From an uncultured Dyadobacter sp. (GTDB taxonomy: Bacteria; Bacteroidota; Bacteroidia; Cytophagales; Spirosomataceae), in contig NZ_CAMLSE010000018.1 of NCBI RefSeq assembly GCF_946482605.1, positions 111,891 to 175,890 of the forward strand: a stretch of 64,000 nt of DNA. The letters are read 5' to 3'. Below the pieces are notes generated by a model that had not been told where the DNA came from, made no database searches, and saw only the letters and a program-made list of their open reading frames with translations. The position numbers were made by a program, and so were the translations under genes. This document shows positions 26,543-34,996 of the stretch, piece by piece (within the stretch, counting starts at the first letter, position 1; each line of letters begins with the position of its first letter).

Positions 26543-27126
26543 TATTGAATGTAACGTCCAATAATCACCTTGGTGAGGAAGCGTCCTTCCGTGAATCGGA
26601 GTGTATCAGGTAAGCCGGATCCCAACCAACGATTCGCAGTTACAAGTGTTACCTGAAATTTCCCTTCTATTTCACCTGTTGCCTTGTTGTATCGCTCTAT
26701 TTGAATAAAATTGTCTTGACCTGTCATAACCTGATAGGCATTTCCAGCAATGCATCCGTCATCAATAAAGGTAAAAAAGCCGCAATAAACGGAGTCTTTT
26801 TCATTGCAATTTCTCGTCGAATCGCCAACGATCTTGTAAATGCCAGCTTGTTCCGGGATCTTCGTGAGTAGGAGCTGTTGTCTCAGGAAACCTTGCGGAG
26901 AATAAAGTTCAAAATTCACATATGGCAAACTTTTGATGCAAGGAGACATGGTTTGTCTGCCTCCTTGTACAACCTGATAGGTATTTTTGTAGGTGCTCGT
27001 CCAATCGCTACCATTAATCTGGGCAGTTACGGTCCCAATGGATAGTTTTCGAGGAGGATGCAGAACGGCTTCGTTGCAACTGGTGAATGCTAAGAACGCC
27101 AGGATGATTTTCTTTACAATTTTCAA
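26542..27126 (-). CDS. Lipoprotein of the protease-linked family, copy A (intact)
   Basis: This 194-residue protein has a short hydrophobic leader and a lipobox ending F-T-S-C at Cys17. The mature part carries the motif Q-I-N-G-S-D-W, resembling the NG-W opening of DUF6252-like lipoproteins (tentative). The start is a TTG four codons after the in-frame stop of the preceding protease remnant. Copy B (30683-31306) aligns along its length: NGSDW, TYKN-YQV, then SPQG, I-Q-I, LPDTLRF. Its pairing with a secreted protease suggests a partner, inhibitor or anchor, but this is inference. Confidence 0.65.
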   Translation of the reverse strand: MKIVKKIILAFLAFTSCNEAVLHPPRKLSIGTVTAQINGSDWTSTYKNTYQVVQGGRQTMSPCIKSLPYVNFELYSPQGFLRQQLLLTKIPEQAGIYKIVGDSTRNCNEKDSVYCGFFTFIDDGCIAGNAYQVMTGQDNFIQIERYNKATGEIEGKFQVTLVTANRWLGSGLPDTLRFTEGRFLTKVIIGRYIQ

Positions 27127-27127
27127 A

Positions 27128-27376
27128 TCATTCAGCAGTTACTTTTGGATAAATATGCGCTCGGTAACGATTTGACCCTCCGCCTGCAAGCGTACTAAAT
27201 AAATGCCCGCAGGTGTCTGCCCAACTGCCCATTATTTCGGGTGATGCCGGTATCTGATCCGCAGTTACCGGTTGAATAAACGGTATGTCCTGAGCTTGGA
27301 GCAGATTTGTAAAACCAATACAGCTGACGGCCGAGAATAGAATTGTTTGGATGAAAGTGTAAAGTAGTTTTTGCAT
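27128..27376 (-). pseudogene. Remnant of a T9SS metalloprotease gene with a large internal deletion
   Basis: The first ~48 codons match the start of the intact protease at 31317-33188: M-Q-K-L-L-Y-x-F-I-Q-T, L-Q-A-Q-D-x-P-F-I-Q and A-S-P-E-I. The homology then stops. In the next frame, ending with TAA at 27139-27141, the DNA encodes a T9SS-type tail reading TPAGIYLVRLQ through to IFIQK. So about 550 codons, including the catalytic domain, are gone and the joint is out of frame. The remaining 82-codon frame is probably not a functional protein. Confidence 0.75.
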
Positions 27377-27410
27377 AAAAAGGAGGTAGATAGCGATTAT
27401 CGACGTAATA

Positions 27411-27422
27411 TTTCGATCGAAA
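27411..27422. promoter_or_regulatory. Palindrome upstream of protease remnant A
   Basis: TTTCGATCGAAA is a perfect 12-bp palindrome 35 bp upstream of the remnant's ATG. Copy B has TTTCGATTGAAA at 33224-33235, 36 bp upstream of its ATG, within a conserved stretch (GTAATATTTCGAT). Confidence 0.5.
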
Positions 27423-27607
27423 ATTCACATTGTTACCTTTATTAGCAAGGGCATCAATTTGGATTGCTACGCTAAATAATCCCGGGGCAAACTTCTCTAT
27501 GCAAACGGTTTATAACAATTATCAAAAGAAAATCCCAAAGAGATCGCCTGGCAAGTATGCCGGCAGACTACGTTGTAGACGTATTGAATCACTTAATCAA
27601 ACTTGTC

Positions 27608-29125
27608 TTATTGAAACTGCTTTGTAGTAAGAACTTCCGGATGGTACTTCTTCATGAGCACCCAGTAGGAGCCAGCTCCAACAATGGTCGATACGGCGAG
27701 TTCCAGGGGTTGGGGGAGAAAGCCAGCTGACGAGTACCGTACTGCGAGTATCAGACAAAGCATAATCACACTGAAAATGCCGTTTCTTGCAATGACCTGT
27801 ATCAGCGCCATGTGAGTTACCGCGATAATCTTTCCCACAAAGTGATTGTAAACAAAAAAGCCTACCAGGCTTGTTAGCACGATGCTGATGGCTACTCCTT
27901 CAATTCCAAAACCGAGGACGAGTGCGATAATAATTCCTGAGGCCGTAACCATCCGGGTTATGAAAATGATCTTCAAATAAGCTTTTGTGTGACCTATGGC
28001 CTGATAAATGGCTCCGGGGAATACACATACTTCAAAAAGCGAGGCTAAGCCCAGGATCCTGAGCACCGGAATCGCCTCTACCCATTTTTTTCCCATTACC
28101 ACGGGCACTGCGAGGTCGCATACTGCCGAAAAACCAACAATTACCGGAAACCCGATGAGCGTCGCCAACGACACTGTTTTGAGGTAATAGGTAGCCATGG
28201 CGGCCCGGTCGGTCTGGATTTTGGATAATGCAGCGAAGATGACCTGTGAAATACGTCCTTTGATGTTTGAGACAGGCCAAAGGTAGAGGTTGTAAGCAAG
28301 GCTGTATATCCCTAATACCCCTGTTCCCATCCATTTACCGATGAGAATGTCGTCGATCCTTCGGCCGAAAAGCAACAGGAATTGGGACAATGATTGGGGT
28401 ATTCCGAAACGCAATAACTCTTTGATTTCCTCCATGGCCGGCCGGAACCGGAATTTGGGCCAGGCGTAAGCGCAAAACAGTAGCGTTCGCACGCTCTGCA
28501 AAAGCAAAAGCCTCATACCCAAAGCTATCCAGCCATGACCCATATATGCCAGATACACAGCCACAATTCCGGAAACGACAATGCTGATCATCGACGCGAA
28601 TGCAATTTTGTCAAACGCCAGCCGCCGTTGCAACTCCGCCTGGGGAAATATCTCTAATGTTTGAAACGGGATGGAGAACATCAGCAGCAGGAAAACATCG
28701 CGAAGTTGTGGCTTGCCGTAAAATGAGGCGAGCAAAGACGATGAAAGTCCGATCGCGAGCATCATGATGATCGTCAGAACTGAGGTTACGATGAGTACGG
28801 CCGAATAAAAGCGGTCGGAAAGGGTAGCCCGTTGGGTAAGCGCGGAGGTGCTCCCCAACGAGCCGAATGTCTCGATAAGGCCTGTTAAAGCCATTGCTGC
28901 GGCTAAGAGCCCGAAATCATCCGGTCCCAGTAGCCGACTGAGCAATAATGTAAAACCAATATTGCTCAATTGTCCTCCAAAGGAAATAATGAGGTTCCAC
29001 CTGATGCCGGAAAAAACAGAATGTTCAAACGAATCGGGGGTAGTATTTTCCAATGAATGTGTGTTTCGGGTGGCGACTAGGAAAAAGTGTAAGGAATCTC
29101 CGGAGAATCCAGGGGTATCCGCCAA
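27608..29125 (-). CDS. Polysaccharide flippase (Wzx / MATE-like)
   Basis: This ~505-residue integral membrane protein has about 12-14 hydrophobic segments and probably moves a lipid-linked saccharide across the inner membrane. The opening W-N-L-I-I-S-F-G-G-Q and the L-L-S-R-L-L-G-P-D-D-F-G-L segment are typical of the O-antigen/teichoic acid flippase family. The long reading frame overlaps the RmlC-like gene by 49 bp, so the true start may be further in, for example TTG at 29053. It ends a three-gene glycan block on the minus strand. Confidence 0.85.
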   Translation of the reverse strand: MADTPGFSGDSLHFFLVATRNTHSLENTTPDSFEHSVFSGIRWNLIISFGGQLSNIGFTLLLSRLLGPDDFGLLAAAMALTGLIETFGSLGSTSALTQRATLSDRFYSAVLIVTSVLTIIMMLAIGLSSSLLASFYGKPQLRDVFLLLMFSIPFQTLEIFPQAELQRRLAFDKIAFASMISIVVSGIVAVYLAYMGHGWIALGMRLLLLQSVRTLLFCAYAWPKFRFRPAMEEIKELLRFGIPQSLSQFLLLFGRRIDDILIGKWMGTGVLGIYSLAYNLYLWPVSNIKGRISQVIFAALSKIQTDRAAMATYYLKTVSLATLIGFPVIVGFSAVCDLAVPVVMGKKWVEAIPVLRILGLASLFEVCVFPGAIYQAIGHTKAYLKIIFITRMVTASGIIIALVLGFGIEGVAISIVLTSLVGFFVYNHFVGKIIAVTHMALIQVIARNGIFSVIMLCLILAVRYSSAGFLPQPLELAVSTIVGAGSYWVLMKKYHPEVLTTKQFQ

Positions 29126-29610
29126 TGGTCAGGATTGTCGTACTGATAGGCTTTATCGACGATATTCAACAATGCTGCATGCTCATTCGTGAAATTCTGA
29201 ACCCCGTGCCATACCCTCGGCGGAACAATGATCAGCATTGGCCGGAGCGCACCACACCTGAATTCGTTGATCTGTCCAAAAGTGGGCGATTCCTCCCGGG
29301 CGTCATATAAAACAACCTTGATCAGGCCGGTATTAACGAAGATGCGGTCGGTCGTAATCTCGTGCGCGTGCCACGCGGAAATGCCTCCGGGAAGAAGTGA
29401 AACCTGGAATATCTGATCGATCGCGAGGTTATCAAGCTCCCAGTCCTGACGATAAATTTCGGTAAGAAACCCATTGTTCTTGACCACATTCTTGACTTCC
29501 TTCACCTTGACGCCGTCGATAAGGTTCAGATTGGAGGGGTTCCATTGAGCGGTTATACTTTTAGGGTCTTTGACGGCACCGTCAATATCCCACTTCGAGG
29601 GTTGTGACAT
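29077..29610 (-). CDS. RmlC-like cupin (dTDP-4-dehydrorhamnose 3,5-epimerase related)
   Basis: A 177-residue protein resembling RmlC. Visible features are the W-H-A-H-E-x-T-T-D-R-I-F core with its catalytic-type His, and the P-x-x-W-H-G-V-Q-N segment (IVPPRVWHGVQNF). It probably acts on a nucleotide sugar made elsewhere. The rml partners (rmlA, B, D) are absent from the window. It sits between a GT2 gene and a flippase on one strand, supporting a role in a surface glycan. Confidence 0.8.
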   Translation of the reverse strand: MSQPSKWDIDGAVKDPKSITAQWNPSNLNLIDGVKVKEVKNVVKNNGFLTEIYRQDWELDNLAIDQIFQVSLLPGGISAWHAHEITTDRIFVNTGLIKVVLYDAREESPTFGQINEFRCGALRPMLIIVPPRVWHGVQNFTNEHAALLNIVDKAYQYDNPDHWRIPLDSPEIPYTFS

Positions 29611-29633
29611 GGTTCTTATGGATTGTTATAGAG

Positions 29634-30542
29634 TTAATTGAGTCCTCTTTTTTTACGATACGCTGCGATCAGGCCACCTTTTCCATAGGCTCTTTTCATA
29701 TGGAATTCAATGGTATTGAACCCTAATTTAATGAATGCAGTTTTGATTTTTTTTGAGAAAAACCGCCAGTAATATGTTTGTTCGTCGTAATAACTTTCTT
29801 CAAAACAGCGATATAAATGCTTGACCGCCAGTTGCTCCCTGAACCGGGGATTGTCGCGTAGCTGCTCGGAATAATATTGGCTGTCATGGGATGTCCGGTC
29901 CTTGTAGGCATTTTTACGTGAGCTGGAAGGCAGGGCTATAACCGTAAAGTTTTTGGTTGCCTCGATACGCTTGCCGGCTTCGTATGCACGTTTGAGCCAG
30001 TCGTGAGAAGGGGCGAGATAGAGTTCCCTTGCAGGCCGCCAGTAGCCAACATCCTTGATCAGCTCGCGCTTGAAAAGCCAGTTACTGGCCGGAACGAAGG
30101 TACGGGAGGGATGGAAACCATATTTTTGTGATAATACCCCGCTCAAATAAAAATCGTGCTGTTCCTGATGATGGTCAATGAACCCGCCTGCAACGACCAG
30201 ATCGGCGCGCGACGACTCCAAAACCGAGAGAGAATTTTCGAGGTGATCGGGAAACCATAAATCGTCGTGATTCAGAAAGGCGATGAAATCGCCCCTGGAT
30301 TGTTCCAAACCCACATTATTCGGTCCTGATTGTTCACCAAAATTCTCTTTCAGGTTGATAAACCGGACTCTTGGATCTCCAAACCCGTTGACAACAGCCT
30401 CTGTATCATCTGTGCAGCAATCTCCTACAACAATCAGTTCCCAGTCTTTAAATGTCTGGTTTAACACCGACTGGATACTGTAAACGAGGATATTGCTGCG
30501 ATTGTAAGTCGCTGTAATGATAGAGATGACAGGGCTGCTCAT
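29634..30542 (-). CDS. Glycosyltransferase family 2
   Basis: This 302-residue cytoplasmic GT-A enzyme starts S-I-I-T-A-T-Y-N-R and has the N-H-D-D-L-W-F block that carries the metal- and nucleotide-binding aspartates. It resembles O-antigen and capsule GT2 enzymes. Its downstream neighbour, the RmlC-like gene, begins 24 bp after its stop, so the two are probably one transcript. The sugar and acceptor cannot be told. The frame starts with ATG at 30542. Confidence 0.87.
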   Translation of the reverse strand: MSSPVISIITATYNRSNILVYSIQSVLNQTFKDWELIVVGDCCTDDTEAVVNGFGDPRVRFINLKENFGEQSGPNNVGLEQSRGDFIAFLNHDDLWFPDHLENSLSVLESSRADLVVAGGFIDHHQEQHDFYLSGVLSQKYGFHPSRTFVPASNWLFKRELIKDVGYWRPARELYLAPSHDWLKRAYEAGKRIEATKNFTVIALPSSSRKNAYKDRTSHDSQYYSEQLRDNPRFREQLAVKHLYRCFEESYYDEQTYYWRFFSKKIKTAFIKLGFNTIEFHMKRAYGKGGLIAAYRKKRGLN

Positions 30543-30616
30543 GAATGGGAAAGGAGCAGGTTAATGCATCTTACTCATCGGTGTGACTTGCCGTTACCGG
30601 TACCCGATGAAGGCAA

Positions 30617-30628
30617 AGCGATCGAAAT
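30617..30628. promoter_or_regulatory. Third copy of the ATATTTCGATCG element
   Basis: The minus strand carries ATATTTCGATCG about 80 bp upstream of the GT2 start, the same 12-mer seen on the plus strand in the copy A palindrome region. It suggests a shared regulatory site, but one extra match could be chance. Confidence 0.3.
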
Positions 30629-30682
30629 ATGTTGCGTGTCAGAGTTCGCTATAGATCTGTTTTTTGTTTTCCGGTTACATTT

Positions 30683-31306
30683 TCATTCGTCCCTCCCTTT
30701 ATACCTAATAATCTTCGTATAAAACCGGCCATTCCGGAAACGCAGCGTATCCGGTAAGGCGTCCGACGAGCGGGGCTTCCGGGCGGCTAACGTGAGCTGA
30801 AAACTTCCCTTTATTTCTTTGGTCTTTTCGTTATAGCTGTCGATTTGAATATAGTTGTTCTCGGAATCTACGGTATAGTAGCAGTCTCCTCCAACGTCGC
30901 CGTCGCTGAGCAGCTCATACAAAGCGACATGGAGTTCGCTGCTGGATTGGCAGCCGGCGTAAGGATTGCACGACACCACTTTATGTCGGCCCGTTTGTGG
31001 AGAAAATGGAATGTTTTGAAATAGCAGATGTTGACGGTCATAGCCCTACGGAGTATGTAGTATCGAAATTAGGGTGTAAAACACGCCTTGCGGCTCATCG
31101 GCATAACTAACGATTCCATGTGTAACCTGATACGCATTTTTATATGTTTTACTCCAATCGGACCCATTCATTTCAGCCGTTAGGTACCCCCAGTTTGGAA
31201 GGCGTGGGAGAGGTCCGACATTGTCGATGAGTTCGTCGATGAGTTTACAGCCAGTAGATAGTGAGATAATCCCAAGTGCGACACAAATGGTTAGTCGGCG
31301 CTTCAT
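30683..31306 (-). pseudogene. Lipoprotein copy B, cut by one in-frame amber codon
   Basis: The frame 31306 to 30683 is open except for a single TAG at 31046-31048. The N-terminal part has a lipoprotein signal (L-S-T-G-C) and E-M-N-G-S-D-W; the C-terminal part has L-P-D-T-L-R-F, both matching copy A. At the TAG, copy A has Gln in S-P-Q-G; here the context is T-P-stop-G. A single C-to-T change (CAG to TAG) explains the break. Either this is a recent pseudogene or two fragments are made. Confidence 0.78.
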
Positions 31307-31316
31307 TTTTCAATGG

Positions 31317-33188
31317 CTATTTTGTGATGATTACGCGACAGGTTTCGATTCCCTGAGTAGTGAGCAGTCGGAAGAAATAGGTGCCAATTGGCAGATTCTT
31401 ACTTTTCACAATAGCTGAATAGCGACCTGTGCCATTTAATGTCTTGTCGTCTTTGAGTATTTCAATGACCCTGCCTGATTTATCCAGCATATCTAATTTG
31501 ACATGTGTATCCGATCTAAGAGTATAGAAAACATTAATTTGATCTTCTGCCGGATTAGGTGTGGCAATCAAACCAGGCAGTTCGGATTGTAGAGCAATTG
31601 TGTCACTTACTGCTATGGAAACTTTGTAAGGATTGGCAGGCAATTGTGCGGTCACGGAAATGTAAGCCGTGGCGGATTGACCGTTGGAAGTCACCGTGCC
31701 TTTAAGGTAGATTTTTTGATTTTGATAGAAGTTCCACGTCAGTACGTCTGAAGTTACATTTGAAAGCGCATAATTGACTCCATCGTAGCTGTATTGCCAG
31801 GTAAAGGTATATGGTGCCGACCCACAGCTGTAGTATAGTTCATAACTCTGTCCTCCGTAGTTACTTACCCATGTCGGACCGTCAATAAAAATGCCTAGTG
31901 GCGGAATAGGATCGGGCCTGAAAGCACCAACCGTTGAACACGTCTCACTAACGCGCAAAGCGTTGTTTTCATCGTTTGTCCCGGTGGCTTTGCCTCCACA
32001 CTGGATATTTGGATTGGAAAAGTGTAGTAACCTGTTCGCCGCCTGATTTTCGGTAATGCTCTTCGCCACCATGATGGTTCTGTCCATGGTAATACCCAGA
32101 GTCTTCATATTATAGCCCTGTGCATATGACGGGCTTCCCGCAGTATTATCGTGCCTACATCCGTACAAGTGACCAACTTCATGAGCGAACGTCTTTCTTG
32201 CCGTTGCGTGCCATAATTCAACAATGGAATAGGACCTATCAATTTCGAGTGTTACAGTTCCTGAAACCCCTCTGACGTCTCCACCTCCATACATACCATC
32301 GGTTAGCAATACTACGACATCCGCCTGATATTGATTCCTGAGACTTTGGGCGGTAGCATTCTTGATTAGATCTTCCTTGTCGTTGTCCATCGCGTTTGGG
32401 TGTTCAACGAAATTCAACGGCGCAATCCCCGCCAGCACCAAAACCGCAGCGCTCGTTATTCCGCTGTTATAGATGCAACTGTTAAACTGAGCGATAGACA
32501 GGTTTACCTGATCAGTAATCACCGAGGTGTTGCCTGCTAACGTCAGCGCCTTGGGTGTGTAGAGTACCAGCACTCGCGGATAAACCAAAGCTTGGCAAGG
32601 CTGGATCTTTGCATTCGAATGGTCAGCTGCTTTCAAGACAGGTTCAGTTGCTTCCATTCTGCCGCTGTCCGGCTTCCCGCTTGCAGCGGTAACTGCGCAT
32701 CCTACATCCCATGCCTTTTCCTGGTCGATCTTCTGCAAGCAATGCAGACCCGCCGGAGCCGGAAAAATCTCATATACGCCTGCGGGAGTGGATATGTGCG
32801 CGGAGACCCTGCCTGCTTTTGAAATGACAATCGCCGTTCCGCGGTCATCGTCGGTTTTCCCAATCCACTCGTACTCGTTTGGTGAATCGTATTCAACGTG
32901 GCTCACTACTGCGGTGATAACCGGGCCATCAGGAATGTGTAGCAGGAGAACTCCATTTTTTTGTGAACTGGCCAATGGATTGAGTTTAACAAAATGATAA
33001 CCAGTAAGGTTGGGATTCTTGCGCAGGCGTTCACGATAAGCATCTATTTCGGGCGATTCGGGAAGTTGATGGGCGGCGACTGATTGAATGAATGGACCGT
33101 CTTGTGCTTGCAGCGGTGGCGTCAGGCCTACGTACGCGGTTGTAGTACATAGAACTGTTTGGATGAAACTGTAAAGTAGTTTTTGCAT
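31317..33188 (-). CDS. T9SS-secreted reprolysin-like metalloprotease
   Basis: A 623-residue secreted protease. Residues 1-29 form the signal peptide (ending Q-A-Q). A propeptide-like region reaches about residue 190. The metzincin site HEVGHLYGCRHD supplies zinc ligands His336, His340, His346 and catalytic Glu337; a Met-turn candidate follows in I-M-V-A-K-S. A PKD/Ig-like section covers about 425-520. The last ~85 residues are a T9SS type A sorting tail ending in G-T-Y-F-F-R-L and I-I-T-K. The lipoprotein gene starts 10 bp after its stop. Substrate unknown. Confidence 0.88.
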   Translation of the reverse strand: MQKLLYSFIQTVLCTTTAYVGLTPPLQAQDGPFIQSVAAHQLPESPEIDAYRERLRKNPNLTGYHFVKLNPLASSQKNGVLLLHIPDGPVITAVVSHVEYDSPNEYEWIGKTDDDRGTAIVISKAGRVSAHISTPAGVYEIFPAPAGLHCLQKIDQEKAWDVGCAVTAASGKPDSGRMEATEPVLKAADHSNAKIQPCQALVYPRVLVLYTPKALTLAGNTSVITDQVNLSIAQFNSCIYNSGITSAAVLVLAGIAPLNFVEHPNAMDNDKEDLIKNATAQSLRNQYQADVVVLLTDGMYGGGDVRGVSGTVTLEIDRSYSIVELWHATARKTFAHEVGHLYGCRHDNTAGSPSYAQGYNMKTLGITMDRTIMVAKSITENQAANRLLHFSNPNIQCGGKATGTNDENNALRVSETCSTVGAFRPDPIPPLGIFIDGPTWVSNYGGQSYELYYSCGSAPYTFTWQYSYDGVNYALSNVTSDVLTWNFYQNQKIYLKGTVTSNGQSATAYISVTAQLPANPYKVSIAVSDTIALQSELPGLIATPNPAEDQINVFYTLRSDTHVKLDMLDKSGRVIEILKDDKTLNGTGRYSAIVKSKNLPIGTYFFRLLTTQGIETCRVIITK

Positions 33189-33223
33189 AGCGCATACATT
33201 GAAAAATGATTGTTGATGTAATA

Positions 33224-33235
33224 TTTCGATTGAAA
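33224..33235. promoter_or_regulatory. Palindrome-like element upstream of protease copy B
   Basis: TTTCGATTGAAA, one base off a perfect palindrome, lies 36 bp upstream of the protease start. It matches the copy A site in sequence and spacing. Confidence 0.5.
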
Positions 33236-33443
33236 TTTTGCACTATTTCCGCATCTCAACAAGGGCGCAGGACGCGTTCGATCTGATAAATGATCGTGAG
33301 GTTCTTTTCGGTTTTCGAACGGTTGGGGGTAATAATCAGGAGATTCCTCAAACTTTTCTCCACAACTATTAGTAGACGAATTGTTGGCAACGCTTATATC
33401 TCTTAATACGCAATTCTTTCGAACCTCTACTCCGCTTCAAATC

Positions 33444-33878
33444 ATGACACATCAGTCGGATCATCGTGCCTATTTTTTTAAGATAGACACGACTATCAAA
33501 AAGATTCGTAATGCCTTGCAAAAGCAGTTGACCGAAGCCGGCTTCGATCTGACGGTGGACCAATGGGTGCTCATAGACCATATTTTCCGGAAACAGGGTA
33601 TCAGCCAGAATGAATTGGCCGAAATGACGTTCAAAGACCCTCCGACCGTAACGAGGATCATCGATCTTCTCGAAAAAAAAGGGCTGGTGGAACGCGGACC
33701 TGCCGCGGGTGACCGCCGGAAATTCAACCTGTTTCTGACCAAAAGCGGGGAAGCGACCTATAATGAAGCATTTCCTATCGTAGCTGAAATCCGTCGGAAA
33801 GGTTGGGGGAGCCTGAGCGACTCCGACTACCAGCATTTTGTGCGTATCATGGATTCTATTTATCAGAATTTTACCTGA
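33444..33878 (+). CDS. MarR-family transcriptional regulator
   Basis: A ~144-residue winged-helix DNA-binding protein. The recognition helix lies in Q-N-E-L-A-E-M-T-F-K-D-P-P-T-V-T-R-I-I, followed by the wing with G-D-R-R-K-F-N-L-F-L-T. I chose ATG 33444 (M-T-H-Q); a longer frame begins at 33381 but adds a stretch unlike the family. The MarR ligand is unknown, and no obvious partner gene is adjacent. A terminator follows. Confidence 0.88.
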   Translation: MTHQSDHRAYFFKIDTTIKKIRNALQKQLTEAGFDLTVDQWVLIDHIFRKQGISQNELAEMTFKDPPTVTRIIDLLEKKGLVERGPAAGDRRKFNLFLTKSGEATYNEAFPIVAEIRRKGWGSLSDSDYQHFVRIMDSIYQNFT

Positions 33879-33904
33879 ACTGACGAAATTTTAACATTTC
33901 ACTC

Positions 33905-33948
33905 AAGTGGAAGAATGACAGCTGTTTAGGTCGTTCTTCCACTTTTTG
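33905..33948 (+). terminator. Terminator after marR-like gene
   Basis: A 15-base arm pair (33905-33919 with 33930-33944, one T-G wobble) with a 10-base loop runs into TTTTT. It lies 27 bp after the stop. Confidence 0.85.
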
Positions 33949-34105
33949 TTTGCACATTTGGTACCTGACAGGCTGAGAAATGACATCGCCCGATTAAACC
34001 TTTTGGCCCGTTTTTGTATCTAAAATTTACAAAGGTCTTCCGATCAGTTTTGATGGAACGGCCGTTGGAGGTTAATATCAATTCATTTTATCCATTTATG
34101 AAGCC

Positions 34106-34837
34106 ATGAAAAAGATCTTTTTGCTCGGCGCTCTTCTCACTTCATCTCTTTTGAAACCCGCCTTCTCACAAGTTAAATATGAGCAGCAAGCTCAGGTCCC
34201 GAATATAGAAGTCGCAGGTTTCGCCGAATTGGAGGTTGTGCCTGATGAAATTTACTTCAACATCTCACTGCGGGAATATTATCAGGACGAGAAAAATCAA
34301 AAAGACAAGGTAATTATCAGCACATTGGAGAAGCAGCTGATCAAGGCAGTAGCCGACGCCGGACTTCCAAAAGACGCATTATCGATCAGTGGTGTGGGAG
34401 GGTATCAGAATTACGTGGATAAAAAGAAGAAGCCCGCCACTTTTCTGGAAGCCAAGCAATACGAACTGAAAGTTAGCAGTGCCGAAAAGTTGGACGGCAT
34501 TTTATCCAAAGTGGAAAGCCGAGGCGTTCAGTATGCGAACGTTTCCCGTGTCGACCATTCTAAAAAAGAGGAATTTAAGAAGCAGGTTAAGATTGACGCG
34601 CTGAAAGCGGCTAAAACAAAGGCTGAATACCTGGTTTTAGCTCTGGATCAAAAATTAGGTAAGGTTCTGGAAATTAAGGAACTGGATGAGAATTTGTACT
34701 TCCCTCAACCAGTATTTGCCAAGGCGAATGTACGTGCTTTTGCCGCGGAAGCTGCTGATACCGTTCAGGATAGTGACGTGCAATATCAGAAGATAAAAAT
34801 AAGCTACCGGATGCAGGCGGCTTTTGAGATTAAATAG
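34106..34837 (+). CDS. SIMPL-domain (DUF541) periplasmic protein
   Basis: A 243-residue protein with a signal peptide (residues 1-21, ending F-S-Q) and a SIMPL/DUF541 domain beginning with the V-A-G-F-A-E-L-E-V-V-P-D block. YggE, a relative in E. coli, has been linked to oxidative stress defence; a general envelope role is inferred. It stands alone, with a 227-bp gap upstream that holds the MarR terminator and no clear promoter. Confidence 0.82.
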   Translation: MKKIFLLGALLTSSLLKPAFSQVKYEQQAQVPNIEVAGFAELEVVPDEIYFNISLREYYQDEKNQKDKVIISTLEKQLIKAVADAGLPKDALSISGVGGYQNYVDKKKKPATFLEAKQYELKVSSAEKLDGILSKVESRGVQYANVSRVDHSKKEEFKKQVKIDALKAAKTKAEYLVLALDQKLGKVLEIKELDENLYFPQPVFAKANVRAFAAEAADTVQDSDVQYQKIKISYRMQAAFEIK

Positions 34838-34860
34838 CTGCTCAATGATCGGCGGTCCCC

Positions 34861-34899
34861 AACTGTGCCCGGTGTGTAATACGCCGGGCACAGTTTTTT
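34861..34899 (+). terminator. Terminator after the SIMPL gene
   Basis: A 12-bp perfect stem (34861-34872 with 34884-34895), extendable toward the loop, runs into a T6 tract. Confidence 0.9.
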
Positions 34900-34996
34900 C
34901 TGGTTGGTTTATCCGTATTTGTGGGAGGCTTCTTTTGTTACGATCGTTAGTTTCCTTAAATTTAATTATCAATCTCAAACTAAGTAACTGGAAATC

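Larger units (their letters stand above)
26542..27423 (-). repeat. Module copy A of the duplicated protease-lipoprotein unit
   Basis: This unit contains an intact lipoprotein gene, a deletion remnant of the T9SS protease gene and the upstream palindrome. Each part matches, in the same order and strand, a part of copy B at 30683-33235. About 3.3 kb with three glycan genes separates the copies. Confidence 0.75.
30683..33235 (-). repeat. Module copy B of the duplicated protease-lipoprotein unit
   Basis: This unit holds the intact protease gene and the amber-interrupted lipoprotein gene, with the upstream palindrome TTTCGATTGAAA at 33224-33235. It matches copy A at 26542-27423 in order, strand and upstream spacing. 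Confidence 0.75.

Noticed and set aside
27608..30542. Composite transposon carrying the glycan block
   Set aside because: The flanking copies are protease-lipoprotein genes with no transposase or terminal inverted repeats, so there is no sign of a mobile element beyond the duplication.
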